Below are positions 45,150 through 57,635 of a stretch of 64,000 nt of DNA, piece by piece. The position numbers and the translations under genes were made by a program. The stretch comes from Coix lacryma-jobi var. lacryma-jobi (Eukaryota > Streptophyta > Magnoliopsida > Poales > Poaceae): assembly GCA_009763385.1 (NCBI GenBank), contig VDCT01000337.1, forward strand, positions 1 to 64,000. The letters run 5' to 3'. The notes under the pieces were generated by a model that was given only the letters and a program-made list of their open reading frames with translations, was not told the origin of the DNA and ran no database searches. The number at the start of each line of letters is the position of its first letter. The first letter of the stretch is position 1.

Positions 45150-47321
45150 ATGTTCTTGGCGGGGTCAATTTTCATTTTTGGCTCATGGACTTGCATCGCG
45201 GATGATCAAGGAAAGCTGCACAGCCAGCTCGACACCGAATCGAAGCTGCAAGCCATGCCAAAGACAGAGGATCTCGCCCAGAGCTTAGCAAATCTAGCAA
45301 TCCAAGACCCGCAGAACCCTGGGGACCATGCAGAAACGCCCGACTCCTACTCCAACTCAAAGTCTGAAGCAAAGGACTCGGACACCAGCTATGGTATCAC
45401 CTTTGGGCTGCGGAACCCTGTTAAAAACTTCCAGAACCTGATCAGTGCAAGATTCAAAGAGTATCAGCAGATACCTTTGACGGGAGCTCAGCAAGGGCTC
45501 GTTTTCAGCTCTACTAAGGAGGGTAACATTGTCCATTGGCCAATTCAGCCTGCCCCGGCTAGACTGGTTGGCACAATCGACCAGCAACTTTCGTACCAAC
45601 GAGGACATCAACTCCCTTTTGAGGAACATGACTCCACAACGGAACTAATCTCCAGCACTTCTACTTTGGAATCAGTAACACCAGGATCATCAAACCAGGG
45701 CTACACTCGTGAAGTCTTCATGGCGGGGCACCAGTCATCTCTACGACCACCAACCCCACCAGATGTCTGTCAAGACGATGAAACTCTGAGTATGATCTCT
45801 GACAACGATCCGGAAGGACCCGCGGAAACTGAGTCCTTGAAAGCTGAAAGAATCCAAAGGAATAGAGCTAAGGAGGCCCGCAGAAGGCGAGCAACTCACC
45901 GCAAGGAAGCTGTTGATCGCTACAATGCACGACTAGAAGAATACAACACCCGGAGGCGTCTGGAAGTAGAGGCAGAGCGTCAAGCTCGCACTGAAGAGAA
46001 TCACTCCCAGGATGATCTTAACAAACGGCGCCCTGATTGTTCTCGCAACCTAGAACCCGAGTTCATGAGGGTCGCCGGCCATAAAGTCTTCCAGACTCCC
46101 TATCAAAACATACTAGCTCTAGCTACGGAGATAGGAGCCAAGGCCAATCGCACCCCTGATGAGGAGCGACGACTGGTCATGCTCCAGACTACCTTACTCC
46201 AACTACGGGGGCAGAATCTTGAATCCCTAGCTGATGAGCAAGCTTTGTCTCACCCAAGCCAGAGGCGGCCGGTTCAAGAACGACTCGGTCGTATTCCAGC
46301 AAGGAGCCGTCTGGGCCACCAAGTACCCGACCAAGCTGAGGGAGGAGCCGAATCTTCATACAGAGGAGTCGCAGTTGCAGCATCCGACACAGTTGATCGC
46401 TTCCCCTGCTCTTCCCAAAGGCTTCGAGCGGTTCCGTTCTCGCAAAAATTCAAACCCGGGAATTACTCAAAGTACGACGGGAAGACAGAACCTAAACGGT
46501 GGCTCAGGCTGTATGCTCAAGTAGTCGAGCTAGCGGGTGGAAGCAACGACGTCAAAGCACTCTACCTCCCAATGGCTCTAGAGACAATGCCGCTTGCTTG
46601 GTTTGACAGGCTTAAACCCAAGTCCATCGACTCCTGGGAACAACTACATCGTATCTTCGTTGAAAACTTTGCTGGTGTCCCAGAGAGATCAGATCCCTGG
46701 ACTAAGCTTAGAACCTGCAAGCAACAGAAAAATGAATCAATGCGTGAGTACTATAGGCGATTCTCAGAAATTCGCTCTACAGTATCCGACATTACAGATA
46801 GAGAAGTAATTGACCTTTTCGGCAACGGTATTTGTCAAAGGTACAATTACAAAGATTTCATCAAGTAGGACCCGACCACCGCCAACGAGTTCCATCGGGC
46901 TGTAAACTCCATGACGGCGATAGAGGAACGCACACAGGAACGCTTCCCCGATAGAAACATGCAAGGTGATCGAGGAAACAACCCGAGAGGCAACCAGACA
47001 CCATAGCAAAATACCCGGAAAAGGGCAGGAGATAATACTGTTGCTGCCATGGAGCCTCAGAAGAAGGGAAACAAGCCATTCACCTTTGATGACTTACTCA
47101 ACGGACCCCGCCCTTTCCATCCGAAAAGTGGACATCAGGCAAGGCACTGCCGACAGCTCAAAGAGCGAGGCTTGAACCCCGACTTCAACAAGAACAAGAA
47201 AGACAAAGGAAAAAAGACAACTGAGGATCCTCAACAGGACGCTGGTGGCTTTCAGCACTCCAAAGGGACTATTAATGTCATCTTTGGGGGGGTAACTACC
47301 AGTGACAACAAGAGGCTTTAG
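45150..47321 (+). pseudogene. E7 gag, three in-frame stops
   Basis: One frame from ATG 45150, with TAG at 46866, TAG near 47004 and TAG at 47319. A long N-terminal region is followed by a strongly charged coiled coil (AERIQRNRAKEARRRRATHR). The gag core comes next (YSKYDGKTEPKRWLRLYAQ, WFDRLKPKSIDSWEQLHRIF, SMREYYRRFSEIRSTVSDIT). The knuckle region at about 47115-47165 reads FHPKSGHQARHCRQL, lacking the first cysteine. Upstream MFLAGSIFIFGSWT gives a short hydrophobic start. Confidence 0.82.
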
Positions 47322-47339
47322 AAGCTTTCTCTGCGAGAG

Positions 47340-48430
47340 ATCATGTCCACCGAACCAGCGACACCCAAATACCTCGACTGGTCCGAGCATCCGATTAACT
47401 TCTCCCGAGCAGATCAATGGACCAGTGTTTCCAATGCAGGCCATTACCCGCTAGTTTTGGACCCCACGGTCGCTGGATATACACTTGGTAGGGTACTCAT
47501 CGATGGCAGAGCAGGACTCAATGTTATCTTTGCAAGCACCCTACGAAAGATGAATCTAGATCTCGCAACCCAGCTCACACCATCAACCGCTCCTTTCTAC
47601 GGCATAGTACCTGGAAAAGCGGCTGTACCACTCGGAAGGATTATACTACCCGTCACTTTTGGAACTCCGATCAATTACAGAACGGAGTACATCAGTTTTG
47701 AGGTAGCCGACTTCGAATCATCGTATCACGCCATATTTGGGCGACCCGCTATTGCCAAGTTTATGGCAGTACCCCACTACCCGTACCTCTTATTGAAGAT
47801 GTCGGGTCCCAAAGGAATCTTAACCTTCAGAGGTGACTTGAAGCGGTCATTTGATTGCGACACAGAGGCTGTCCAAATCGCTGAAAAAGCTCAACTCACC
47901 CTGGAAGTACAAGAACTCGCTCAGATGGTGCTTAATACCAAGCCTGGAGACTCAGAAATCCCAACCAAGAAGGCAGGTACTATTCAACCATCAGCAGAAG
48001 TCTCCACAAAGGCCACTGACCTGGAAACCGGTGATCCTTCCAAGACAGCGGTTATCAGTGCTCACCTATCTGAAGAATAGGAACTCGCGCTTACCAAGTT
48101 CCTTAGAGCAAACAAAGACATATTTGCTTGGAAACCAGCAGACATGCCTGGGGTCCCAAGGAACTTGGCTGAGCACAGATTGGAGTTAAAGGAAGGCTCT
48201 AGACCTATCAAACAAAGATTACGATGATTTTCACCAGAGAAGAAAGAGGCAATCAAGAAGGAAATAGCCAAGCTACTCGCGGCTGGATTCATCAGAGAAA
48301 TCCTCCACCCCGAGTGGTTAGCTAACCTAGTGTTAGTCAAGAAGAACTCTGCCGAGTGGCGCATGTGTGTCGACTACACAGACCTCAACAGGCATTGTCC
48401 AAAGGATCCCTTCGGATTACCAAGGATGAT
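47340..48430 (+). pseudogene. E7 protease and start of RT
   Basis: The protease-like domain has IDGRAGLNVIFA where the family usually has a D-G/T-G/S-S-like active site, and YHAIFGRPAIAKFMAVPH near its end. TAG at 48078 and TGA near 48226 break the frame. The RT N-terminus follows (DIFAWKPADMPG, AGFIREILHPEWLANLVLVKK, RMCVDYTDLNRHCPKDPF), and the frame is lost near 48425. Confidence 0.78.
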
Positions 48431-49558
48431 CAAATAGTTGATGCCACCGCAGGCTCCGCCTTACTCTCTTTTCTGGATTGTTACTCCGGGTACCATCAGA
48501 TTGCCCTCAAAGAAGAAGACCAACCCAAGACATCGTTCATTACTCCTTTCGGAGCATACTATTACAAAACTATGTCCTTTGGACTAAAGAACGCGGGGGC
48601 TACTTATCAACGCGCCATCCAAGATTGCTTGGGTGATCAGATTGGCCGCAATGCAGAAGCTTATGTTGATGATGTAGTCATAAAAACAAGGGATCCGACT
48701 ACCCTGATATCAGACCTAGAGGAAACCTTCAACCGATTACGTGCGTATCAATGGAGACTCAATCCAACCAAATGCGTCTTCGGGGTACCCTCAGGACAGC
48801 TACTCGGATTCCTCGTTAGTCATCGAGGCATCGAGGCTAGTCAAAAGCAGATCACAACTATCATCAACATGAAGCCGCCTACCTCTGTCTGAGACGTTCA
48901 GAAACTCACCGGGTGCATGGCTGCGTTAAATCGATTTATCTCACGGCTCGAAGAAAAGGGATTGCCTTTCTTCAAATTGCTTAAAGCCGGTGACCAATTT
49001 TAGTGGACGGAAGAAGCGGACAAGGCTTTTGAACAACTCAAAGGCTTTCTTACCAATTCACCCATACTGACGCCGCCGGAGCCCAGGGAATCGATGATGC
49101 TGTATATCGCAGCTACCACACATGTTGTCAGCACAACAATTGTGGTAGAGCGCAAAGACGACAAGCACATCTACAACACCCAACAACCAGTTTATTACAT
49201 CAGCGAGGTACTATCTGACTCAAAGGTCAGGTACCCGCAAGTACAAAAACTGCTCTATGCTTTACTCATATCCTCAAGAAAGCTGCGACACTACTTCGAA
49301 GCTCATGAGATCACGGTAGTCATAGATTTTCCTTTAGGAGAAATCCTTCACAACCGTGATGCTACTGGAAGGATTTCCAAATGGGCAGTTGAATTAGGGG
49401 CACTCAACATCAAGTTCACTCTGAGGAAAGCTATCAAGTCTCAGGCTCTAGCTGATTTTGTTGCTGAATGGACTGAAATACAGCAGACTAGAGACAACGC
49501 TACTCCCGATCATTGGAAGATGTACTTCGATGGATCCCTAAAACTCGGAGGAGCATGA
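48425..49558 (+). pseudogene. E7 RT palm and first RNase H
   Basis: In a new frame: LLSFLDCYSGYHQIALKEED, then AEAYVDDVVIKTRD with the YVDD active site. TGA at 48890 and TAG at 49001 interrupt the connection region. RNase H-like sequence follows (MLYIAATTHVVSTTIVVER, KLLYALLISSRKLRHYFEAH). The second RNase H begins at about 49510 (WKMYFDGSLKLGGA) and is broken by TGA at 49556. Confidence 0.8.
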
Positions 49559-51241
49559 GCCGGAGTCCTTCTTGTATCACCCGCAGGTGAACAGCTCAAA
49601 TACTTTCTGCAAATATTGTGGCCGGCTACCAACAACGAAGCAGAATACGAGGCACTGCTCCACGGACTTAAACTAGCAATCATTGGCATTAAGCGGCTGT
49701 TAGTCTATGGCGATTGCTCCATGGTCATTCACCAAGTTAATAAAGACTGGGACTGTACCAAGGAAACAATGAACGCCTATTGTGCTGAAGTACGTAAGAT
49801 GGAAAAACACTTTGCAGGACTGGAACTCATTCATGTTACTCGGGATCTCAACGTGGCAGCAGATATACTTGCAAAATTGGGTTCTGACAGAGCACAAGTT
49901 CCTAGTGGTACCTTTGTACATGAGTTATCTAAGCTCTCAATCCAAGAGAAGGAGGAGTTCGAGCCAGAACCCGCAACCCAGGTCCTATTCCTAGCACCCG
50001 ACTGGACACGAGTTTTTATCGATTACTTCAAAGAACACAAACTGCCAAGCGACAAGACTACAGCAGAGCAAGTCACCAGGCATAGCAAAAACTACGTTCT
50101 AGTCGGGGAAAAGCTGTATCGGCGCGGAGCTTCATCAGGGGTCCTCCTCAAGTGTATTACACCAGAAGAAGGCAGGGAAATCTTGAATGAAGTCCACTCT
50201 GGGTCCTGCAGAAATCACGCAGCTTCAAGGACACTAGTCGGAAAAATCTTCAGATCAGGATACTACTGGCCCTCAGCCTTAAAAGACGCAGAAGACTTAG
50301 TCCGCCGATGCCAATCATGCCAGTTCTTTGCCAAGCAGCAGCATGTACCTACACATGAACTGATATGCATCCCTCTGTCATGGCCTTTCTCATGCTGGGG
50401 ACTCGATATGGTGGGTCCTCTCAAGCGTGCCCCAAGCGGATTCGAGTACATCTACGTCGCAATTGACAAATTCACAAAATGGATCGAGTACATGCCCTTG
50501 GTCAAGTTCAATGCAACCAAGTCAGTCCAATTCATGCATAGCATCTTTCATCGCTTTGGAATGCCGCACAGAATCATCACTAATCTTGGGTCCCCCTTTA
50601 CGGCTATCGAATTTAAGTCATGGGCTAGCGATTGTGGAATCAAGATAGACTACGCATCAGTAGCTCACCCACAGTCCAATGGCCAAGTTGAAAGAGCAAA
50701 CGCCCTGATTCTCGCAAGATTAAAACCAAGGCTATTCGACCTCCTAAAAGATCTCGGCGGAAATTTTGTTGAAGAATTGCCTAAGGTAGTCTGGGGGCTA
50801 CGTACACAACGAAGTCGGGCAACAGGCCAAACACCTTTCTTTCTGGTATATGGCACTGAAGCAATCCTACCGGCTGACTTAATCTGGAACTCCCCACGAA
50901 CGGAGCAGTACAACGAGGGCAAAGCTGTTGATACTAGGCGGATAGAAGTCGACAGCCTTGAGGAAGCCCGACTAACCGCACTTTTTCAATCAGCAAGATA
51001 CCTTCAAGGGATGAGGCGCTATTACGATAAGAACGTCCATCACCGCACCTTCCAAGTAGGCGACATGGTGTTGAAGAAAATTCAGAACACCGTTGGACGT
51101 CACAAGCTCATGAGTCCATGGGAAAGTCCTTATATTATATCTAAAGTAACAAGACCCGGGTCATTTGAGCTAGTCACTGAAGATGGATCTCCACTGCCAA
51201 ATTCATGGAATATAGAGCACTTGAAGAAATTCCATACTTAA
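49559..51241 (+). pseudogene. E7 second RNase H and integrase
   Basis: The same frame continues after the TGA with AGVLLVSPAGEQLKY and NNEAEYEALLHGLKLA (plant-type RNase H). The integrase zinc region is CRNHAASRT and CQSCQFFAKQ. The first catalytic D is in GLDMVGPLKRA and the E in GQVERANALI. The middle motif reads ITNLGSPF, so the second catalytic aspartate is lost. A C-terminal module (SPYIISKVTRPGSFEL) ends it. From 49616 the frame is open to TAA at 51239. Confidence 0.85.
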
Positions 51242-52020
51242 GGACTACGCCACAACTCTGATTGAGGGCAATTGTATTTTTTAGTCGGATATTAATAAAG
51301 TTTGAAGTTCATACGACATAAGAACTTTTATCTAGGCTTTTTTCTACACCTCATCATGACTATTCAGTCGCATAACAGTCTCTGCAATAGCAGGGCTTAT
51401 CTCCGACTAATACATAATATTACTCGGATAGAGTGGTTCAGCGGAAACCACACTTGAGTTACGAGCTTCGAGCTCAATACAACTCATAAGGTAGTACGGC
51501 TTAACACCCGGCAATCAGCCTATAGCGAATATGGAATCCACCATAGTGGAGACTAGTTCCTATAAGGCGTAACAAGGTGGATTAGTACTCACCCTGTTAC
51601 ACATTTCTTGGACAGAGGTCCACTTACCTTCGCACTCAAGCTGCGATCGTCAAGAGGATATGATTCACCCAGAAGGAACCAATGCTACGGTCCTTCAAGA
51701 GGTGCTTGATCATTGTTATCCCTTGAACAAGGGTCCTAAGAGTAGTACTCGGGCAAGACTAAGTTCTCTACACAGTGGTTAGAGAAACGAAGTCACACGA
51801 CCCAAACTAAAGTGCTAGCGAGCACTCGGATAGACTCGTCTAATTAGACATCTGGTCATACATCCACAACAAATAAACTCAACCCATTGCCAAAGAAATT
51901 TGCCGCAATATGGAGTTGGACATATATACAATTCACAAGATTCAAAAGTAACCAATATTTTTGATATCTTATAATAATTGTTTTCAGAAGATACAAGCTG
52001 TAGAGACTGAGGAGCCTAGA
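51242..52020 (+). other. E7 region between pol and the antisense gene
   Basis: No gene. AATAAAG at 51293 could serve as a sense polyadenylation signal. ACTCGG words recur (51412, 51747, 51824). Confidence 0.55.
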
Positions 52021-55000
52021 CTACTCTACAAGATCTAATATCTGTGAGTACTCCTCCGCGGCGGTTTTCACCTCCTCCTGCATTGCTGCAAGGTCCTCGT
52101 CACCCTTGTCCTCTGGAAGGGTCATCAGAGCGGACAGGTCAAAGGACGGCAGATGCAGCCGCAGCTTCGCCATCAGACCCTGCACTACGGAGATCGACAT
52201 GTCTTTGATATATTGCGCCAGTCGCCCAGGCGCAGCCTTTGCCCGTTCAATCAAAGACTCGTCGAGTCCCGCCGGCCCCGGAATCATGTTGAGCAGGGGC
52301 TCGACAGCATGCTCCAAAGCCTTCAGGGACTCTACCCACTCCTTCGTAGACTTCAAAGCCTGCAGAAGGTCCCGGTCAGCACCCTCACGCATCAATTTGG
52401 CCTCTTGAAGAGTACTCTGCGCATTAGCAAATACCTCTTCAAGCTCCGCCTGCTTCCGAGTGAAGGCGTTCTGCCACCCAGAAGCCAGCTTATTTGCATC
52501 TGCATACACAAATAGTCAGTTATCATGTCATCTGCCTAATATTATGGAGCAGAATGATACAGAAACTCCAAGTATACCTTCAAGCTGCTTTTTAGAACTC
52601 TTCTTGAGCTCCTTCAGCTTCTGTTCCATGGCAGTGGACTTGGCTATCAGCCCAACCTCTCGGTTGTTAGCAGCGTCGCGCTCCGCTACCACTTCCTCGA
52701 GGTTGCCTTGGAGTTCATTAATACGACTATGCAGAACTTGAGTGGCTACCTTCTGGCTAATCTGGTCCTGGGCAATATAGTCCCGGAGCTCTTGGTTTTC
52801 ACGAGATAGCTCCTGGCGGATCCGGGTGACTTGATCTCTAACCTTGAAGTCAAAGGACTATAATATAATAAAATTGTGAGTACTCGGATGAGTTGTTAGT
52901 ACAACAAGAAGAGATTGAGACTCTTACCTGAATAAATTGGTGAAGAGCTTCAAAAGGAGCCTTCACCTGGTCTTTCAGTTCCCTCAACCGAGTAAGGTCC
53001 TGATCATACCCGGATACGTCAAGCGTAGCTCCTTGGCGCGAGGACTCGAGTGCATCTAAAGATCCTCCCTGCTGACAAGCTGAGTCCTCTGCATGTATCT
53101 CCATCAAGACCATGTCCACGGTAGGCTCGTCTGGCTGTCGTGTACGAAAAAACCAGTTACTCCACACTCGGTCAAACTCCAACTGAGCGGGGGAACGAAA
53201 AATGGAGTACGGCCAACCAACCTGAGGCAATGGAAGAATATCCGTGTCAGGAGCAGCATCGGCCCGAGACTTGGACGGAGAAGAGCCAGGCAGCGCATCT
53301 ACCTGACTGAATGTTGGCGGCACGCTGGAGTCATCCTTGGCCAGCGACTCCGACTCCTCTACCGTCTGAAGATCAGGACAGGTGCTCGAAGCTGTTGCAC
53401 CTGGTTTTGCCTTCCTGCAAAAAGACAAATATACATGTCAGTATCAGAACTCTGTGTACACTCTACAAAGCTGAAAACTTACTTCACGAGCTTCAAAGGC
53501 TTTGGTAGCTTCAAGAGCGGCTGTATCAGAGGTGGGTCTGAAGTCGGAAGCTTCTCGGACACCACGATGCTTGAAGTCCCTTGCGCTGTCCCAGCATCTG
53601 AATACAGCGACATATGTAAGACAAGAGACCATCAACACTCAAAAGGACTACAAAGTACTCGGGTTTTCCCTTACCAGGAGCACCTGGCTTATGGTGTTTA
53701 TCAGACAATTCTTGAGCTAAAAGAATGTTTCTGCAAGCACGGTGATTACCAGTGCGAGCCTTCTTAAGGACGGGTCCCTCGGCTTCTAGTTGAGGAGTCG
53801 GCGACCTATTCCGGCTACCTTCAGCCTCTGGTTCTATAAGCAGGACATCAGAGTCAGTCGAGTCTGTGTCAAGCCAATCCAAATCAACAGGAGAGCTTGG
53901 CTTGTTTGGAAGGTCCTCACTACAGATAGGACCCTCCAAAGCTATGCCTCCGCCCTCTTCAGTCACTGGAGGCAGTGGAGGGCAATCATTGTTATCTCTC
54001 CCCTGGCCCTATAAAACAGAAGGATATCTAGTCAGGTCAGATGGATATATATTCAGAACCTCGACGACATGACAAGCTAAGTACTTACCTGAGGAGGAGG
54101 ATTAATGGCGGAGAAGGATGTCATCACTGGAGCAAGGCATTCACGGCTCTTAAGCAGCCGGTTCACTCTCCAGAGGACTTCGCAGTCTGCCAATTGCTCA
54201 ACAGCGTGGCGACCCGAGTCGTCCTTACCAAGATATTCGAACCCAAAGTTGGCTCGCTGCTGAAGCGGGTGGATGCGCCGGGCAACAAGGTCTTGAACGA
54301 CAGTGTATCCGGTCAGTCCATCGATTATCAAAGCGTCTATCATCATGAGGAGGGGTTGGATAGCCCCTACTTCTTCAATTGTGAGCTTCTCCTTCCATTC
54401 ACGACACTTCTGTGGTGGCCATCCATCATGACGACGAAGAGTTGGGGGTGGGTTACCCATATAAAACCACCCAACAGCCTAGTCTTTTACTGACTCTAAC
54501 AACTCAACAGCTATATACTGATTGGTTACTTCTAATCTAACCTAGAGACTAGCCCCCCCCCCCCCCCCGACTACTTCGGTATTAGCGTCACTAGGTTGAC
54601 ACTTAAACCAGAAAAAGTAGCGGAAAAGGGTAAAAGAGGGGCAAATTCCCAGGAACGCTTCACAAAGATGGGCAAAGATTGCAATATGAAGAACTGCATT
54701 AGGAGTGATATGGTTTAGAGTCAAACCATAGTAATGCAGCAAGCCATGGAAGAAATCAGAAGCAGGAAGCCCCAATCCCCGCTCCACGAAGGACTTGAAC
54801 ATCATGATCTCCGTGGTGTTGGGGGCAGGAGCGCGATGATCAGTGGGTACCCTCCATCCGTCAAGCGGTTGCGCCCGGAGCAATCCTTGCTGCGCCAAGA
54901 ATGCCAGTTCCGCCAGAGTGGTATCCGGCTTCTTCCACGCCAAGACATCAGTTGGCGGGTTCGGTTGCTTAGGCTTTCCGGTGATGGTGATTTTGGCCTT

Positions 55001-55063
55001 CCTCTTCTCCGCTGCAGACTGCCTCTTGGGACCCATGTTGGTGACGAGAGATTTTTTGCGCAT
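52021..55063 (-). pseudogene. E7 antisense gene, seven exons, putative gypsy-type transposase-domain protein
   Basis: Exons on the minus strand: 55063-54542, 54478-54089, 54008-53675, 53597-53483, 53414-52928, 52857-52578, 52499-52021. All introns begin GT and end AG, and the exon sum is 2,607 bases (869 codons). Exons 1-2 hold a domain like the plant family called putative gypsy type transposon (Transposase_28): FVERGLGLPASDFFHGLLHY, ILHIAIFAHLCEAFLGICPS-like, WPPQKCREWKEKL. Exons 3-5 are low-complexity with KKARTGNHRACR. Exons 6-7 are largely coiled coil (NELQGNLEEVVAERDAANN). A TAG is the last codon of exon 1, after a 16-base G-run, where the E8 copy has AAG. TATAATAA lies about 90 bases upstream. 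The function is unknown; despite the name no transposase activity is established. Confidence 0.75.
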
Positions 55064-56093
55064 CAACTGGGGAATTGACTAAGGGATTTCTAGCTCCGAG
55101 GGCAATGGCTTGATGAAAACGTAAGGAAGACATAAACCCGGCGGCGGCTTATTATAGATCTGTTTTGGCACCCGTTCATCTTTTTTCAACGGCGTCATGG
55201 AACCGTCTAAAAACCCTAATGGCTGGGAGTACGTGTCAGACGGCGTTAGAAATGGAGAACAGGAATACAACAAACAGACAAGTATCTTCTCTCACAAGAT
55301 ACATTTAGTACTCGGGAAACAAGACAGAGGACTTAGAAAATATTCCAAGTACCCGGATCTTTATTATTATTACTCAGAATTACAACAGAGATACATGGAA
55401 ACATCTTGAGATACAACAACTTTCAACAGAAGTACAATCAAGGTGTAAAACGCTACTCTAGTGAATTCAAGGTACATAGCCTTGATGCCTATTGCACCAA
55501 GGACCGGGTTCAGTGAGACGCAGTAAAGCAGACACAGAACCTTAGGTAGACACTATCTTTTCAGTGCATCCCAAGGTGGGTCTTTGGTACCACCCCAGTA
55601 CTCAAGGAACTCGGGGAAGACCATCACCCTCGCCGCCCTTTTGACAACCTGTGACTCTGAGGTTATCTACGAGTGGTAGTCACAAGAGTTCTTTTAGGCG
55701 CACCTCTGTGTCCCTCTGCTCGCGACCACATGGAAACCACCCTAACGGATGGTCCTTTCACAAGAGTTCTTTTGGGCACTTCATCTATTCTACAGAAGGA
55801 AGACACCCGGAGGCTCGATCATCTCAGCTACTGCTATTACAATACCCATGGAACTAATAAGAAGTTCTATACTCGAAAGATATGAGCTCTTTGCTTCCCA
55901 GGTAGGGTATTTATAGGCAGTTTCTTCTGAGTCTATAGACCAGGTTCATCAACAAGAGTGATCGCTGGACCAATAATTCAACCAATGTACTGTGCTGCAT
56001 GTGAAGTTCGGCATGGGTAACAGAGCTGATTCTCACAAGCACTTCAAGACAAAGACGACAAAGTTTGCAGTTGCAGAAAACGACAAACATCAT
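55064..56093 (-). promoter_or_regulatory. Upstream region of the E7 antisense gene
   Basis: Inverted relative of 56608-57635. It holds two TATA-like sites on the minus strand: TATAATAA at 55156-55149 and TATAAATA near 55913-55906. No protein gene is evident; the conserved 61-codon open frame (56093-55911) also exists in E8 but has several amino-acid changes. Confidence 0.55.
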
Positions 56094-56607
56094 TATTGCG
56101 CACAGTTCGAATAGTCACCATTCAATTATTGCTGGACTCATGGTAATTTTTATTCAGTGGGGGGTGATACGGGATGTTTGTTGAAAACATTACCCACCTG
56201 AAGCTGAGTATTTATTATTCAGGCGGTTTAAGCAATACAATGGTGTCATGGTCCGACTTCTCAAGACCTTGATAGATTACCTTTCTGGAGATCCCAAGCA
56301 CCGACTACTAATATACTCGGACCTCGGGCTCGGGGGCTACAGGGTATAATCTATAAAGGAAACGTTTTTTCTTATTCAAGAGTTACTTGGATAAGGGTCT
56401 AAAAAGATCCTCAAAGTTATTGTAAATAATGAGAGGCTCGGGGGCTACACCCATAGGGTGCACTTTTTTGAAGAAAAGTGCACGCCATGGAAAATTCTTT
56501 AGACTTCAGAGCACTTTAGGATTTCTCAAAAATATTACTCGGAGATTCTCAAGAGGAAACTGGAAGATAATGTCGTGAAGAGCTCGGGGGCTTGAAGCGC
56601 CTTAGAA
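56094..56607 (+). other. Spacer between the two inverted arms
   Basis: Unpaired centre of the E7/E8 inverted repeat. It holds three copies of GCTCGGGGGCT (56329, 56436, 56582), which look like the polypurine tract of cinful-type elements in plus orientation, and the hairpin GTGCACTTTTTTGAAGAAAAGTGCAC (56458-56483). No 3' LTR follows the purine motifs. Confidence 0.6.
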
Positions 56608-57543
56608 AATGATGTTTGTCGTTTTCTGCAACTTCAAACTTTGTCGTCTTCGTCTTGAAGCGCTTGTGAGAATCAGCTCTGTTACCCATGACGAGCTTCA
56701 CATGCACCACAGTACATTGGTTGAATTATTGGTCCAGCGGTCACTCTTGTTGATGAACCATGTCCATAGACCAAGAAGAAACCGCCTATAAATACCCTTC
56801 CTGGGAAGCAAAGAGCTCATATCCTTCGAGAGTGTAAAACTTCTTATTAGTTCCATGGGTATTGTAATAGCAGTAGCTGAGATGATCGAGCCCCCGAGTA
56901 TCTTCCTTCTATAGAATAGATGTAGTGCCTAGAAGAACTCTTGTGAAAGGACCATCGGTTAGGGTGGTGTCCAAGTGGTCGCGAGCAGAGGGACACAGAG
57001 GTGCGCCTAGAAGAACTCTTGTGACTACCACTCGTAGATAACCTCGGAGTCACAGGTTGTCAAAAGGGCGGCGAGAGTGATGGTCTTCCCCGAGTTCCTT
57101 GAGTACTGGGGTAGTACCAAAGACCCACCTTGGGATGCACTGAAAAGATAGTGTCTACCCAAGGTTCTGTGTCTGCTTTACTGCGTCTCACTGAACCCGG
57201 TCCTTTGTGTAATAGGCATCAAGGCTATGTACCTTGAATTCACTAGAGTAGCGTTTTACACCTTGATTGTACTTCTGATGAAAGTTGTTGTATTTCAAGA
57301 TGTTTCCATGCATCTCTGTTGTAATTCCGAGTAATAATAACAAAGATCCGGGTACTTGGAATATTTTCCGAGTCCTCTATCTTGTTTCCCGATTACTAAA
57401 TGTATCTTGCGGAAGGAAAATTTGTCTGTTTACTGTTCCTGTTCTCTATCTCTGACGCCGTCTAACACGTGTTCCCAGCCGTTAGGGTTACAGATGTTGC
57501 CATGACGCCGTTTAGGAAAGCCGAACGGTTATCAAAACAGATC

Positions 57544-57551
57544 TATAATAA
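57544..57551 (+). promoter_or_regulatory. TATA box of the E8 antisense gene
   Basis: TATAATAA lies 92 bases before the ATG at 57636, as in the E7 copy. A stronger TATAAATA lies upstream at 56783-56790. Confidence 0.5.
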
Positions 57552-57635
57552 GCCGCCACCGGGCTTGTGCTTTCCTCACGCTTTCATCAAGCCATTGCCT
57601 TCAGAGCTAGAAATCCCTTAGCCATCTCTCAGTGA

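Larger units (their letters stand above)
44663..56600 (+). mobile_element. E7: Tat-lineage Ty3/gypsy element with antisense gene; 3' LTR not found
   Basis: 5' LTR (44663-45084), primer site, decayed gag-pol (45150-51241), then a long 3' region holding a spliced gene on the opposite strand (55063-52021) and three GCTCGGGGGCT purine motifs (56329, 56436, 56582). No copy of the TGTCAGAG LTR follows; instead the sequence passes into E8, an inverted relative. The element interrupts the E6 antisense ORF. CAGGA at 44658-44662 would be the left target duplication. At least seven lesions make it inactive. Confidence 0.82.

Noticed and set aside
55911..56093. Conserved 60-codon ORF in both inverted arms
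   Set aside because: The two copies differ at about ten amino acids with no sign of constraint, and it lies in promoter-like sequence.
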